Part shown: positions 1 through 12,202 of the stretch, piece after piece
Position numbering within the stretch: the stretch's first letter is position 1
Layout: each line of letters opens with the position of its first letter
Assembly (NCBI GenBank): GCA_020912385.1
Contig: CP087211.1
Span: 1,426,001 to 1,490,000 of the forward strand
DNA length: 64,000 bases
Reading direction: 5' to 3'
Source of the DNA: Neofusicoccum parvum
Taxonomy: Eukaryota > Ascomycota > Dothideomycetes > Botryosphaeriales > Botryosphaeriaceae
The notes under the pieces: generated by a model
Database searches by the model: none
The model's input: only the letters and a program-made list of their open reading frames with translations
Told to the model about the DNA's origin: nothing
Program-made: the position numbers and the translations under genes

Positions 1-2041
1 TGGCGCTCACGGGAGCATCCAGGGACTGAGCGCATCAACAACGGCAGTGATAGGCACACGTCTGCACGCCATGATCCTCCAGCGCGTCTCACACAGCATG
101 ATGCTGACATGAAGGATGTTTCTGCTGGGGTCAAGAAGTACGTTTCGCCCCGCCTCAACGTTGAATGTCAAAGTGCTGACCACACTTAGGCCTGCAGCAG
201 CGCCGAATGGAGCTCGCGAAGATGCCGAAATGGCCGACCAGCCCGAACCCGAGCTCGAACCCGAGCCCGAACCCGTTGACGAGGAAGCTGAGATTGAGAA
301 GCGCCGCAAGTTGAGAGAAGCGCTCAAAGCTAAGTTAATGGGCCAATCTACACCTCTGATTGTGCAGGTGCTACAACCTGGGGTTGAGTCTGGATCTTCA
401 ACTCCACAGGCAGATAGCCAAGGCAGCCGCATTGAACGTTCTGGTATGCATCATCCTGTCCGCGTATTCGGATATGACTAATGCTGCGCAGTCTCCCCCA
501 TGGTGGTGTCACCTGGAACCCCCCAAGACAGCTCTGCACCAGCCTCACCGCCTGTTGTTGCAGTTCAAAATGACGAGGAACTTGCCAATCGCAAACGCGT
601 GGATACTGCCGACGCCGAGGAGCCATCAGCCGCTGACTATGATCCAACTATGGATACACAGGAGGATAGGGCTCGCCTTGATCAGAAACACAATCGCGAA
701 GTTCCAGCGACAGCTTACAACGAAGTCGAGGCTCAGCCGAAATCTGGCGAAGCTCCAATCGCGGAACCCAAGGTGGAGAACCCGCCTGCAAGCAAAAAGA
801 AAACCAAGGATGACTTTGACATGTTCGCCGACGACGATGACGAGGATATGTTTGCGTCAGAGACCCCTGCAAACGCCAACGTGGCCGAGACAACCGAGAA
901 TGCCAAGGCCTCACAGGTCAAGAAGCTAGACAGCAGCATGCTCGATGTCTGGGACGACCCACAGGGTTACTACAAGGTCATTCTCAATGAGCTTCTGGAT
1001 GACCGGTATGAGGTTCAGGCACGCTTAGGCAAGGGTGTGTTCTCAGAAGTCGTGCGCGCAAAGGATGTCCAGACCGGCCATCTCGTCGCCATCAAGATTA
1101 TCCGTAATGATGAGATTCTGAGGAAGGCCGGCGTGAAGGAGATCGAGATGCTGGAGAAGCTCATCGAGAATGATGCGGACGACAAGCGCCACTGCATCCG
1201 TCTCGAGAGGTGGTTCGACCACAAGCACCATCTCTGTATGGTGTTTGAACACCTCAGCATCAACCTACGCGAAGTCCTGAAGAAGTTTGGCCGTGATGTG
1301 GGACTCCATCTGAAGGCGGTCCGTTCGTATGCTCAACAGATGTTCGTGGCGCTGAGTCTGCTACGCAAGTGCAATATTGTGCATGCAGACATCAAGCCTG
1401 ACAATATGCTGGTCAACGAAAACCGGACTGTTCTGAAGATCTGCGATCTAGGTTCAGCTGCGGATATCTCGGAATGCGAAGTGCCAGCTGGCCTGTTGGT
1501 GAGTCGTTTTTACCGCGCCCCTGAGATCATGCTCGGTATCCAGCACGACTACGGTATCGATATGTGGGCCATCGGATGTACTCTGTTCGAGCTCTACACC
1601 GGCAAGATCTTGTTCACTGGTCGCGACAACAATCAGATGCTCCGCTCAATCCAGGAATGCCGTGGCAAAATCAGCCCCAAGCTTCTCAAGAAGGGCTGGG
1701 CTGATTACGTGTACGAGCACTTTGACCCGAACCTTCAGATGTTCAGAAGCGTGGAGACGGACAAGATCACTGGAAAGGTACTTCACCGCAATCCAATTGC
1801 CGACGCAAGACATGCTGACAAAACCACACAGGATGTGACTCGCATGGTTAATATCCTCAAGCCAACGCGTGATCTCAAGTCTCGCTTGATTGGCAGCACC
1901 AAGGGTCTGAGCGAGGCTGAGGTCAAGGAAATTAACCTCTTCTATGACCTGCTGGACAAATGCCTGGCGCTCAACCCAGAGAAGCGCATCACTCCTGGCG
2001 AGGCTCTCAAGCACCCTTTCATCCACCGCACTAAACTTTAA
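1..2041 (+). CDS. prp4: Prp4-type serine/threonine kinase, pre-mRNA splicing (5' end outside window)
   Basis: The kinase of this family phosphorylates spliceosomal proteins and promotes B-complex activation in the nucleus. The window opens inside an exon. Reading frame and splice signals give exons 1-137, 190-443 and 492-2041, with introns of 52 and 48 nt (GTACGT and GTATGC donors, GTGCTGAC and TGACTAAT branch sites). The N-terminal part is acidic and low complexity, with a Glu-Pro repeat near 240-280 and the AADYDPTMD motif typical of fungal Prp4. The kinase domain follows: glycine loop LGKGVFSEV, VAIKII lysine, catalytic HADIKPDN (HAD in place of HRD), CDLGSA in place of DFG, and SRFYRAPEI. 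These substitutions are normal for the Prp4/DYRK-related group. The protein ends at the usual family C-terminus (HPFIHRTKL). Family assignment is firm; the missing 5' part should encode more of the Arg/Ser-rich N-terminus. Confidence 0.93.
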
Positions 2042-4370
2042 AGGTATCGCCTGGCGGCTCGTTTGTTTGCATTCACACACCTACACTGATTTCTGGGGCA
2101 TAGATGGGCGTACGGGGCATTCAACTCAGCAAGGAGTTGTTCTGCATGCACTTCGTCCACTCACGATATACCACTTGCATCACAAGGCTTTCCGGGTTTT
2201 TACTTTCTTGGGAATAATTCAGGGCACAACCCAGTCTCTGGCTGAGCTTGCCGACGGATAGAAATCAGTTTGCATGGGGTGACATTGCCCGTAAGGCTTT
2301 CTCGGGTCACTAGCTACCTGGCATAGATAAGCCCAAAGTACACTGTGGATTGAGGGTGCATCTGCACACTTGTGGCCATGATCCCCGGTGACGTGTAAGC
2401 CACCGCGACATGGAGGCTCTCTCCCCCGCAGCCGACTTGTGGCTCCGAAAGTCAACTCGCCGTCAACTGCCGCATCTCCTCACCGACACTCACACCCTGA
2501 CAATAGCATCAATGCGAAAGCGACGTCGGGAGAAGGCACAGGGCGCATGGTCTTGGTCCAAGGGTCTTGTGGGAACCGATGGCACGGGAAGCTAAGCTCC
2601 GCACCCGCCTTTACCGCCTCTCTCGTCCCAACTCCCGACCCAGCGGTTCCTCGGAGCCCTGGGGTGCCAGCAACCAACCAAGGCCGGCGCCTAGCGTTCC
2701 TCTCGCCTGGTACGCCGTTCAAATGCCGAGGCCCGGGTGGCATGCTGCGGCGCGCGGTGCCCCGACTGACCTGACCCGACGTGAAATCCCACACGCGCCA
2801 ATGCATGCACGCAGAGGCAGGCATCGCACATCGGGCCAGGGCCCTCCATACTCTCGCCCAGCGCCCGCGACCAACACTGCCCTCATCCGGGAACGATCGC
2901 CCGTGTCTCGGGCGGCGCGTGAGCCTAATCGAGTCCTTTGTCTTCGTTGCCTGCTCGAGTGATTCATTGGTTTTCGATCGGGCCCAGAGCCGTGCGTTGC
3001 TGCGGGCGTATTGAGTTTCGATCGTTTCGATTGCCTTTTGCATTTACGTACTGACCGGTGGTGACTGCGTCATGTTACGGTTGAAGAATACGTGCTGTGG
3101 CTGGCGGGACGGCTGCAGCTGTGTTATACAACAGGCAGCCGTGTTAAGATTCGTCGATGGGAGGTCTGCTTTATCGATTGCTGCAGGTGGACACGGCACG
3201 AACGACGTCATCCTCGCGACGGTGCGGACTTGGTCTGCCTTGGTGCTTCGCAGGTAAGTATCAGGCGTCACAACAGGCTTTGCGTCGTGCGAATAGAGGG
3301 GCGCTACAAGCACGGATGGCCAGGACGCCGTCAGGGTCTTGACATGGAGCCGCAACATCCTGTCAGCCATACAATATCGGCGAAATCTATCTGTATCAAG
3401 TGGCTGAAAAGGCGGGCTGTCCCAACGTCAGACCAACACCGGTAAAACACACGCTGTCTGCCTTCTCGATCGGGTGTTTTCGCCTGGTCCGGTGCATCAG
3501 GAGAAGCAAGTTCGACGGACTGGATAGAGAAATGCTCGACGCTTTTTTTTTTATCGGCGGGTTCTGCGGTTGCACATGGAAAAGAAGAGAGACAAAAAAG
3601 ATCTTCGCCACACACACACACACCGCAGTCCGAGGCAGCGGATTACTGTTGTCTCATAGTCTCCACAGACGCTTACACTTCCCCTGCCCACCCCCGTTCT
3701 GGTGCTGTGCTGTTCAAAGGCCGACGGTGAACCGGTGTCTGCGGGATGCATGACCGCTCATGGACGGAGCGCGGCGTATCCGATGTGGGGTCACCAACGT
3801 GCTTCCTTGTCCATCGGCGCTGCGCCAGCCCCCGTGCCCCTCCTCGCTTCTGCACACTCGGGTACGTGGACTCTGCGAATGGAGCCAGCAGAGAGCCAAT
3901 CAGCCCGCATGCCCAAAAGTAAGGCTGAAGTGCCCCACCCCGTGCGCGATAAAAAAAAAGTTGTTCGACGAAAAGGAGAGAACGTGGCTTGCTCTTGCTT
4001 CTGTGACTTGGTACGGATCATTAGCGAGAATAGAATGGGCCTCTCGCTTTTCTTCAGCCCCACCTGCAAGTCCCTGCATTGCTGGCTGCAATGCTACCCC
4101 ACCCACCGTGGCTGCTACCTTGGTCGGAGAAAAGGAGTTTGCTCCGTCGTGTCTTCCATCACACCATCGCACGCGCTACAGGATGGACCAATCCGGACAG
4201 AGCTTGTGGGCAAGATACTGTTTAGTGTTTTCGCCGAGACTGGTCTTATCTTATCGATAACTTTTGATAAGGTACCTGATTAGGAGGTGGGGTGAAAAAA
4301 GAGGGCCGCGTGGGGAATAAGCAACTCCAAAGCTCAGCCACGTTCCGACCAAAGGCAAAAAGATAGGATG
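2042..4370. other. intergenic, no gene recognised
   Basis: About 2.3 kb between the Prp4 stop and tRNA-Arg. Open frames here are short, overlap on both strands and look compositionally random. A (CA)n run lies near 3608-3623 and short T and A runs near 3542 and 3950. It presumably holds the Prp4 3' UTR. No conserved protein motif was seen. Confidence 0.6.
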
Positions 4371-4472
4371 CGACGCGGATGGGACTCGAACCCACAATCT
4401 TTGCCATGTTCCTGATACAAGATGTTGTTCTTAATGCCGGAAAGCAACGCCTTACCATTAGGCCACCGCGCC
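4371..4472 (-). tRNA. tRNA-Arg(CCG) with a 30-nt intron
   Basis: On the minus strand the acceptor arms GGCGCGG and CCGCGTC pair (one G-U), the D stem is GCCT/AGGC and the T arm is GTGGG-TTCGAGT-CCCAT. The anticodon stem TTGCT pairs with GGCAA and the loop reads TT-CCG-G, giving anticodon CCG. A 30-nt intron sits at the canonical position after base 37, leaving a 72-nt mature tRNA with discriminator G. Cloverleaf folded by eye; all four arms close. Confidence 0.9.
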
Positions 4473-5013
4473 TTTGATTGAGGTATCTAAGCGCTTGCCA
4501 AATTTACAACTACTAGAAATCAAAATAGCCGAGAAATCGCCGAACGTACTGTGCTGCAATGCTCTCCTGCCTCGAGCACGTTTTCATAGCTCAAAGGAGC
4601 AACATTGATGGTTATTCTGAATGAAATTTCGGACATCATTGCTTAAAAAATGAATGCCTGTCATTATAGTACTCAAGCAAAGCTTTTGATGAGGTTGTAC
4701 ATATGTTCATTCTTTTAATCCGTCTAAATGAGCAGCCTCCTATTCAAGACGAGCGCCTACGCTACGATCCTGTTGCAACGCTTCTCAAAGACTCCCGCAC
4801 TAAGACTTCTCCGCGTGTCAGACAGTATACATCTCATTCTTCGCCCGCGATATTAGAACAGGAACCCGAGTTCTTAACCCAAACCCCCCCGATACTCCGC
4901 CACTCATTCGAATGGACCAGTGAAGCCAGAGGAACATCGGAAATAAAGCCTCTTTTTTTTTCTAAAAAAAAAAAGGAGCAAAAAGGAGAAGGAGATAGAG
5001 ATAGCATCAGACT
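4473..5013. other. intergenic, AT-richer spacer
   Basis: 541 bases between tRNA-Arg and the 3' end of the HET gene. It holds T and A runs near 4950-4975 and one chance open frame. No gene recognised. Confidence 0.6.
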
Positions 5014-8000
5014 CTACTTTAAGAGGATATCCTGCCATTCGAATCCGTCTCTTTGCAAAGCCTCTCCTTTCATCATGCCATGTACATACGCTTCTCCGAT
5101 CAACGTATAAAGCCCGAGATCACCACAATGCGTCTCTACGAATCCCTTTTCCTCCCTCCGCAATACGAAGGGTACTTTTGCCCCAGCAATGACATGCACT
5201 TCGTCTCCAACTATTGCCGACGCCGCCGCCAGGCAAAGGTAGCCAGCGCTAGTGACAAACAGCTTGCGATTGTGTGTTCTGCTCCCAAAATGCAGGATCA
5301 CCTCGGTCACAACCTCCCTGGCATTCTCCTCATCGGACGGGTTTGCGCATGTGAAATATTGCGAGGTCAACTCATCCAGCACCTGGTTGCTCAGACTCTG
5401 GAACATCTTCCCGTCTGCGTCCGCTATGTTTGATGCCGCCACCCGGGCGTGGACGCCGAGTGCCTTCAGGTAGGATGTTGGAGCAGGCTGCTCGCACAAA
5501 GCCGATTCGTCGGTCACGCAGGTTCTCCAAAAGGCGTCCAGAACTGTTTCTCCGGTCATATATTGGGGGCCCAGAGACGATGCGAGGCGCGAGAACCACA
5601 GTATTTGTTCCGTCCGATGCACTGTTGGCACGTCTACCGTGGCAACGAGAGTGTCTAAATGATATGAAGTAGTTTGGAGAGTATTCGGATGTTGTGCGAG
5701 CGGCCACGATGTGGAAGGGCTGGTGCCTCCTAATGCCCTATGTTTGGCCTACGGTATGCACAGTTCGATAGCTGGGTCATGAGAGTCCGAGACTGATCCG
5801 TAATCAGGCACCCAAGAAGGTAGATCACTGTCCCTGCCTTCCGGAGCACCAATTTGTCCAAAGATATCAAGTGTCTTCTCGTGGCCGATGATCCACTTTG
5901 TTGCCTCGACGAAGACTTCGGCTTTTTCTTTCGTGTAATCTGCCTTGATTGGGCAATCTCCGCCGTATATCCCGAGAATGGGGAAGATTTTGTCTCTCGG
6001 ATCCGTGACCGAGAATGGCCGTGTTTCTCTCAACAGGAAGTGGAGGGTCATCTCTTGACCGGTGTGCAACTTCCGCCGAAGCAGGTTCATCTTACCCACC
6101 ATGCTATGCTGTGAGACGCCATACTCATTGGGAACTATATGTATAATCAGTAGTGGGATGTAAGAGAGGAGGGGCATACCTACGAGCAATTTTAGACGAC
6201 CAACAAACCTCAGCCCAAGTTGGACTCCGGAGAAGATCGGCGACATTTGCAACCTTGGACCAGGGAATCACGTGTTCACCACAGACTACGTCTACAGCCT
6301 GTCCAAGTGTGATCTCTTGAATCACCCACCCACGTTGGAAGACCGGACGCTTGAAAAACTCCAGTACGGCAGTCCATTCAAAGGACCCAAAAGGCGGTAC
6401 ATCAAGATTCGGGTCGTCTGCTAACTCTTGCGGGGTAGGAATCTTGGCGCCTGGCACCTTGCGGTTTACTTCCCAAATCATTTCAAAAAGGGAGAAGGCA
6501 GCGGCAGTGTATTCGTCCTCCTCTCCAACCCATACTAAAACCCTTTGCGACCTGTTGTACACCAGCCGCATGTAACTGACCTGGATCTCGCGTTCCGCAA
6601 GGCTGCTTTGATTGATGCTGATCTGATCTGCCCAAATGTACCGCGGCCGATCTTTGTGACGAAGACGCCTCAGGGCGTCCCGGAGGCCGGTATTGATGTT
6701 GATGAAGCTTCCGGGTAGGTAGACTGGGTGTTTGAAGTCAATCATACTCCGAAACGCCTGGTCGGTCTCCTTGTTCCACACCTTGTAGTTGGCACGCTCG
6801 AAACTGGTTTCCTTCCAGGTGTAGGACAGAGCCTCGTATTGGGGTGGTTCGTCCAGGTCTACGGGTATCAAACGGCATTGCAGCTTGTCCTCATAATCAC
6901 CTGGCAGTAATTTGATGACTCTGGTCGCATCCTTGCCTTCCTGGAGATAGCGGAGGAACACCTCACCTTCGTCCTCGAGATAGGTGTGTTCCTCCAGACC
7001 ACGGAATAGATAGTCTCCAAGATCTTTTCCATCGTGCGTTACTACATCCACCCGGTCTCCTCGTGAACTTGGGCCCCTCGGTCGGTACTCGACTGTTGGT
7101 TTGAAATCAAGACCGATGTCATATTTTGCAACAAAGTCTTCGGCGTTCGGATGAAGGTCAGGGCCGACAATGCGGAGCCCGTGTTCGGTAAATTGCACTG
7201 CCGTTGGAACATCACTGGCGGAATTGAGCCTTCCTTCCCTCAAAGCGAGATCGCTCTTGAAAATTTTCTTGAAAGCTTCAATAAGTTGATCTTCAGTATC
7301 GTCCACCGTTGACATTTGGCCAGCGGGCTTGACTCTCTGGTCAGGATGCTCGAGAGCTTTCCTGAGAGCGTCACAGTGGTCCGCCGAGCCATCGGCTGCG
7401 CTGCAGGACAGTACGCTCAAAGAACCTGCTGCCCTACGGAGAGCGCTGATTTCAGATTGCTGATCCCGGATCTCGGTTTCATTTTCCGCTGCTGGCTCAG
7501 TACTTGGAATCGGGGATGTCGTCGCCTTCAAAGCTGGCCTGGAGCCTGATTCCATCAAATAGAATAACCCATCGAAATCTTTCCCGAGAGCTTCCAGGCT
7601 GTGAACGGCCTTTTCTAACTCCTCGTCGGCCATTCCGGTAGTGTCCAAGAATTTGGACCGTTTGATACATCTGATGACAGTGTGCTTGCGGTCATGAGCG
7701 TTGCGGGGGCTAACCAGACAAGACGCGCAGAAGTCTACGTCAACACACTGTGCGCATTTGTATCGGATGCCTTTGATGTATTCGTCCTTCTCGATACAGC
7801 CTGGCCCGTCGCACATAACCCCGTTGTGTACCGTATTACATTCCACGTTGTCCTCCGGCTGGTCTGGCAGCAGGGCAATTGGGTTTTCGGCTGCATTCGA
7901 GATTGTGGTGAGCTTGCGTTCGTGCTCTGTACCTAGCTCCGCGGAGCGGTTGGTCGTGTCGACATTTCTTTCGGCGCTTGAGCGAGATATGGCTGTGCTA

Positions 8001-8839
8001 GGGTCTTCAGACGTTTGGTCTTCGGCACCCTCCAAGTCGTCCAGATGTTCCGCGAGCTCAATCCTTGCGCTGGACACGAAATTGGCCCAACCAGGATACT
8101 GGGCTCTGGCCCACACTCCAATCCTGTCGCCGGGCACAAGAGTCGAGATGAAATCCTCGCCGTTGCCCGAGCCGTCCTCTTCGCTGATCTTTGATTTTGA
8201 TTTGCGGCTCCACGTGATACAGTGACGTTTGACTGTTCCATTGGCATGCATATTGTGCTGCAATGGCCATGTGTATCGGACGGTGCTGTCCGCCCCGTCG
8301 GGGGTCGAGGCTTGCAGCGTCCAGCCAAGAGACCGTAATACGGCCAAACAGTCGACAGGTTGATCAAAGGAACAATTCAAAATATGTGACGGCGCTTGGG
8401 GTTCGTTATGGTGGAGAGTCCGGAATACGGTGATTTCGAACCAGGTGTGCGAGTGGCGATAGGTGCCGTGGTGGGCCGCGTCTCCAGACCATCCTTGGTC
8501 ATGGCTTTCAATCGCAAAACGCACATAGTTGACCCGTTCCGGAACTGGATCGGAGAGGAGGTAAAGAACAGATTTCGAATGCGAAGGCTGTGACGAAGCG
8601 TGGACCACGAAAGGGTCTGATCTACTGTTGGAGACAACCATGTTGCAACCGTGCTGGCTGGACGTTGGAAAGCTGTTTTGAGGTACTAGGACTCGTATGG
8701 CTGTTGGCGGGGCAGCTTGAGTTTGGGCCACTGAGGCATCTTTTGTACAAGCCTGCTCAGCCTTGCTGCCTGCTCGCCACTCTGAAGGGGGGTCCAATTG
8801 GTGATGAGGCGACACAGCCACACTGGGTCGCAAAAGCAA
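5014..8839 (-). CDS. HET-domain protein with ZZ-type zinc finger; one in-frame TAG
   Basis: HET proteins act in fungal non-self recognition and cell death. The first 904-codon frame (8839 down) has a long N-terminal region with the GDRIGVWARAQYPGW motif near residue 240, a ZZ zinc finger at about 335-395 (CNTVHNGVMCDGPGC, YKCAQCVDVDFCASC), and a HET domain from about 668 (YEALSYTW, ISINQ, RGWVIQEITLG). An intron at 6183-6135 (49 nt, GTAGGT...ATATAG) joins the HET part to a second exon with DPRDKIFPILGIYG and LPSWVPDY. The frame then meets TAG at 5749-5751 but stays open and HET-like to 5014, ending in the typical GEAYVHGMMKGEA tail. The TAG disappears only if a weak 42-nt intron (5761-5720) is used; otherwise the gene is truncated. 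The start could instead be the Met near 8641. Confidence 0.8.
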
Positions 8840-8858
8840 TAAACAGCTTCCACTCGCT

Positions 8859-8943
8859 CATGGGTAGCTGGAGCATTCGTCTGGGTGGAAGTTCTTCAAG
8901 TTAACTACCAACACAGTCCAGAGGAATGCCTCAATTACGCATG
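8859..8943. mobile_element. 85-bp MITE-like inverted-repeat element, copy B
   Basis: The ends are imperfect inverted repeats of about 25 bp: the left reads CATGGGTAGCTGGAGCATTC and the right is its degenerate complement (about 19 of 25 matches). The same terminal sequence and almost the same length recur at 18261-18347, so this is a dispersed short element. It lies 20 bp upstream of the longest HET reading frame. No clear target duplication was seen. Confidence 0.6.
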
Positions 8944-9151
8944 CAAATTACTTACTTGCTTGATCGATCGGAGCACCTCTTCCTGTACCGCCATTTCTTC
9001 CGCGGCCCGTCTTGCAGCGAAAAGTCGAGTCACACAAGTGTCTGTAGCGGGCAACCCGCCAATAAATCTCCGAACTCCTTGCTCACCGTGTCACCCACCA
9101 GAGAGCATCGTCTTCCCTTTTCCATTTCCGCCCTTCCACCAACCACTGCCC

Positions 9152-10030
9152 TCAACCCACAAACACCCTCCTCCCATCCGGCCCGGCCAAATCCATCCCC
9201 TCCTCCTCCCCCAGCCTCGGCACGTACCGATACACCAGCCCACGACACACCACGCACGTATTCCTCTCCCTCAACCACCTCCTCGCGCACCTCTCGCCCA
9301 GCACATGCCCGCACGCCAACCGCACCGGCTCCTCCTCCTCACCCCCCTCCCCAAACTCCTCCAAGCAAACCAAACACGCCTCCGGCACCTCCATCACCCA
9401 CCCGCCATCGCGCCCCCCCTCCCCCTCCCCAACCCTCTCTACCAACCTCCCCACCACGCCGGCCCCCAACCGCGGCCACACCACGCCGGCCAGGAACAGC
9501 GCCTCGGCGCGGCCCCTCGCCACGCCCGCCAGCTCCAGCGCGCGCACGTACGCGCCCGCGTCGGCCACGGGCTCCTGCAGCCCGCTGGCGCGGTCGAACG
9601 CCTCCTCGCGGCAGGACGCGCGGGCCGTGGCCGGCACGGGCCCCGGCCCGAGGGCGGGCAGCGACACGGCGCTCGCGGCCAGGCGCGCGGCCAGGCGCAG
9701 GCGGGAGGCGGCGCGGGCGGCCGGCGCGAGCGACGCGTACGTGTGCGGGAGGTGCGCCGCGAGCGCGGCGTCGAGGGCCAGCGCGGCCGCTTGGATGGTG
9801 CGGGTGAGCGGGGCCGAGGGGGGTGGGGGAGGCGGCGGGGTGAGGCCGGAGGAAGGGTCGAGGGGGTGTGGCCGGATGCCGGTGGTGAGGAGGTGGTGGA
9901 GGGTGTGGGCGAGGAGGCGGGTGATGAGCAGTGGTGTTCCCGGTCGGGTTCGTGGTGGAGGCGTCAGTAACGATGGAGGATCCGCCCGTAATGTGGGAGG
10001 GTCCGTGTGGATGGGTATGTTGTTTTCCAT
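9152..10030 (-). CDS. RING-like zinc finger protein, intronless
   Basis: A 292-codon, very GC-rich frame. The first half is rich in Pro and Ala with helical Ala/Leu/Arg stretches. A RING-type motif lies near residues 221-265: CLVC, then CGH, a final Cys in GERC, and CVVC. RING proteins commonly act as E3 ubiquitin ligases. Here the fifth zinc ligand, normally His or Cys in CGHxxH/C, is Gly (CGHVLGERC), so only seven of eight canonical ligands are present. The start at 10030 gives the longest frame. Long frames on the opposite strand are shadows of the GC-rich sequence. I recognise no specific orthologue. Confidence 0.65.
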   Translation of the reverse strand: MENNIPIHTDPPTLRADPPSLLTPPPRTRPGTPLLITRLLAHTLHHLLTTGIRPHPLDPSSGLTPPPPPPPSAPLTRTIQAAALALDAALAAHLPHTYASLAPAARAASRLRLAARLAASAVSLPALGPGPVPATARASCREEAFDRASGLQEPVADAGAYVRALELAGVARGRAEALFLAGVVWPRLGAGVVGRLVERVGEGEGGRDGGWVMEVPEACLVCLEEFGEGGEEEEPVRLACGHVLGERCARRWLRERNTCVVCRGLVYRYVPRLGEEEGMDLAGPDGRRVFVG

Positions 10031-10808
10031 GACCGGTTTTCGGATGTTGGTAGTTGAAACGAGATCAAGGTATTGTGAGCAAACGAATATAAGATTTTCA
10101 GATTTTGTTGAGAGAGTTTTTCAGATGCTGAATGTGGTTGGTTTGAATTATTTTGACGATGGATTGATTCCCACAGACTTTAAGCTCTTTTCTTGGAACG
10201 AAAGAGGATCTTGTGTGTCAGTTTGAATGGTAGTATAGTGCAACATTTTGAGAGAAACAGCTTTGTATAGACAACAACAGGAGCATTGTCTCGAGAGGCT
10301 CGTTCTATCTTAAACAAAGCTATCTCAAGGATCTTCACTTTCTGTCAAATTCGGCCTACCTTATGGGAAAAGACATCTCAAATGATGCTAGAAGATAATG
10401 AGGGTCCAGTGAATCGCTCGGGGCTGTGTTCAGGAGTTGCGATTAAGGGATTGGTTAGGAAATTTGAGATCTTTGGAAGGCAATGGAAGGCACTGTGATG
10501 TTTTTTCGCATAAGCTTTCTGCTCTAGTGCGAAGAAACACTCGAATTTCTGTTTGTTGTCACTGTGGTTTAGCTATTCGACACTGCCTGGGTATCATGCA
10601 ACTACGAAACGTCCTTCAGCCTACAACCTCGTCAACGGGAACCGAACTTTGCTATCAAAGTTCGACACGACTTCCGCTTGATGTACTAAAGAAAAGGGAT
10701 GCGCTCAGGGGTACACTGACCTAACCAATGGCGCCATACCAATGCATGCACAGACTCCAATAAACACCGGCCCAATACAGCCCTACCGGACAACACGAAG
10801 CAGAAGCC
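10031..10808. other. intergenic, AT-rich, probable promoter of the RING gene
   Basis: About 780 bases, clearly more AT-rich than the flanking genes. Contains only short chance frames. It probably holds the RING gene promoter and the 3' UTR of the next gene. Confidence 0.5.
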
Positions 10809-11885
10809 TCACCTTGCCTTTGGGCGGCGGATAATGACTCTGTCCCCCTCTTGAAGTTCCCACCCGACCCCGCTCTTTACGAGTTGATCCCAATTCTTGC
10901 CTGTGCACTTCTCAATGTACCCCTTTTCGGCACCGAAGTAGCTCCTTCCAATACACTTGAGAGCGTGGAGCCGGATCTCGTCCTCTTTGAACTCCATGAT
11001 GCGCTTCTGGTAGCCGTCGACCAGTTTGTGCAGCTGCCAGAAGCTGATCCAGTCGTCCATGACCAGCGCTCGGAGCAGGCGATCCACACGGCCCGTCGGA
11101 TCCGAGTAGGCAAGACCAAGGCTTGATCTGTGCGAGAAGGCCGAGGCAAGTTCTCCCTGACGACAAGCCAGATCAAGGATGTAGTAGCCGGCGAACTCGT
11201 TGAACTCGGAGCTGGTCATGGGCGTCTGGGCGTGGATGTCGTGCAGCAGGTAGCGCAGGGCAGGAAGATATGATTCCCACGACTTGGTCAGGATGGCGGC
11301 GTGTATGATGAAGATGTAGGCGCGCTGGGCGAAATGGTCGGTGCGGTGGGAGGCGACGATGGCTTCGCGGAGCTTGCGCATGGCCGAGAGGATGACACCG
11401 AGCTCGACAGTGGTGTTCCGTGCTTGGATGGAGGGTGACTCGAGCGCCTGCGAGGGATCGCGCTTAGCTGGACGGTTGATCGAGGGCGTCAGCGGAGCGC
11501 TCTTGGCCGGAGGGAGACACGGACGCTGGCGCTTCGCACTGCTGAGGGGAGAGGGGGTCGCGGATACTTTCGAGGCCGGACTGGTCTGGGCATCGGACAC
11601 AGACATGGCGGCGAACTGCTCGGCCAGCTTCTCGCCGCCGCCTGAAGCTGCGCAGAACTTCATGTAGCGGTCAACAATCTTGGTGTAGTACGGCTCCTGG
11701 GCGCGGACATCATTGAGCCTGGCCGGGCGTTAGCAGAGCAGCGACACGGGTCAGCACGGGGCGTCCCTGGTCTCGCCCTTGGAAGGCAGGCCGTATGCCT
11801 CGAGGGGGTCCGAGGGGCCCGGCTTGAGCCTGCTCCACTGCATCGACGGGCCTCTGCGGCCAACGGGCCGCTGCGGCGCACTCAT
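10809..11885 (-). CDS. CSN8/PSMD8/eIF3K-family protein
   Basis: Exon 1 is 11885-11758 and exon 2 is 11718-10809, joined across a 39-nt intron (GTGCTG donor, GCTAAC branch site), giving about 345 residues. Exon 1 ends in the fungal motif GLPSKGETR and exon 2 starts with LNDVRAQEPYYTKIVDRYMKF before a low-complexity Ser/Pro stretch. The C-terminal half is helical (FNEFAGYYILDLACRQGELA, ALKCIGRSYFGAEK), as in the CSN8/PSMD8/eIF3K fold shared by COP9 signalosome, proteasome lid and eIF3 subunits. The exact complex cannot be told from sequence alone. The donor is weak and the intron very short, so that junction is the least certain part. Divergent from the PAQR gene. Confidence 0.72.
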
Positions 11886-12202
11886 GGTCGGCGGTGCGGC
11901 GCGGCCAGGCGGTCTGCAGCGCTCGGGCAACGCGCGAGAGCGGGCGGCGGTGGTGCAGTCGCGGCGGCGATGGCGGCGGCAATGGCTGGGCGCGCAATGG
12001 AGAAGGGGAATGGAGGGGCAGTGGGCGGATGGCGGGGTGGGTGATGTTCGTGCTCGGGCAGTCGCGCCCACGTCACCGCGGCCGCCGGCTCTCACATGTC
12101 GCCCGAGCCGCACTGACCGTCGCTGTCGCTGCTGCCTCCCAACACTTTGCGTGCTGCTCTCAACCGCAATGTGAAAAGCCAGACGCCGTCTTCTCCAGGA
12201 CC
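11886..12202. promoter_or_regulatory. bidirectional promoter region
   Basis: 317 bases between two divergent start codons (11885 minus, 12203 plus). GC-rich; no TATA box or repeated motif is obvious. Inferred from gene layout only. Confidence 0.45.

Noticed and set aside
8885..9970. 361- and 293-codon plus-strand frames across the RING gene
   Set aside because: Extremely Pro/Arg-rich and repetitive, as expected for the reverse of an Ala/Gly-rich gene; no start context or domain.
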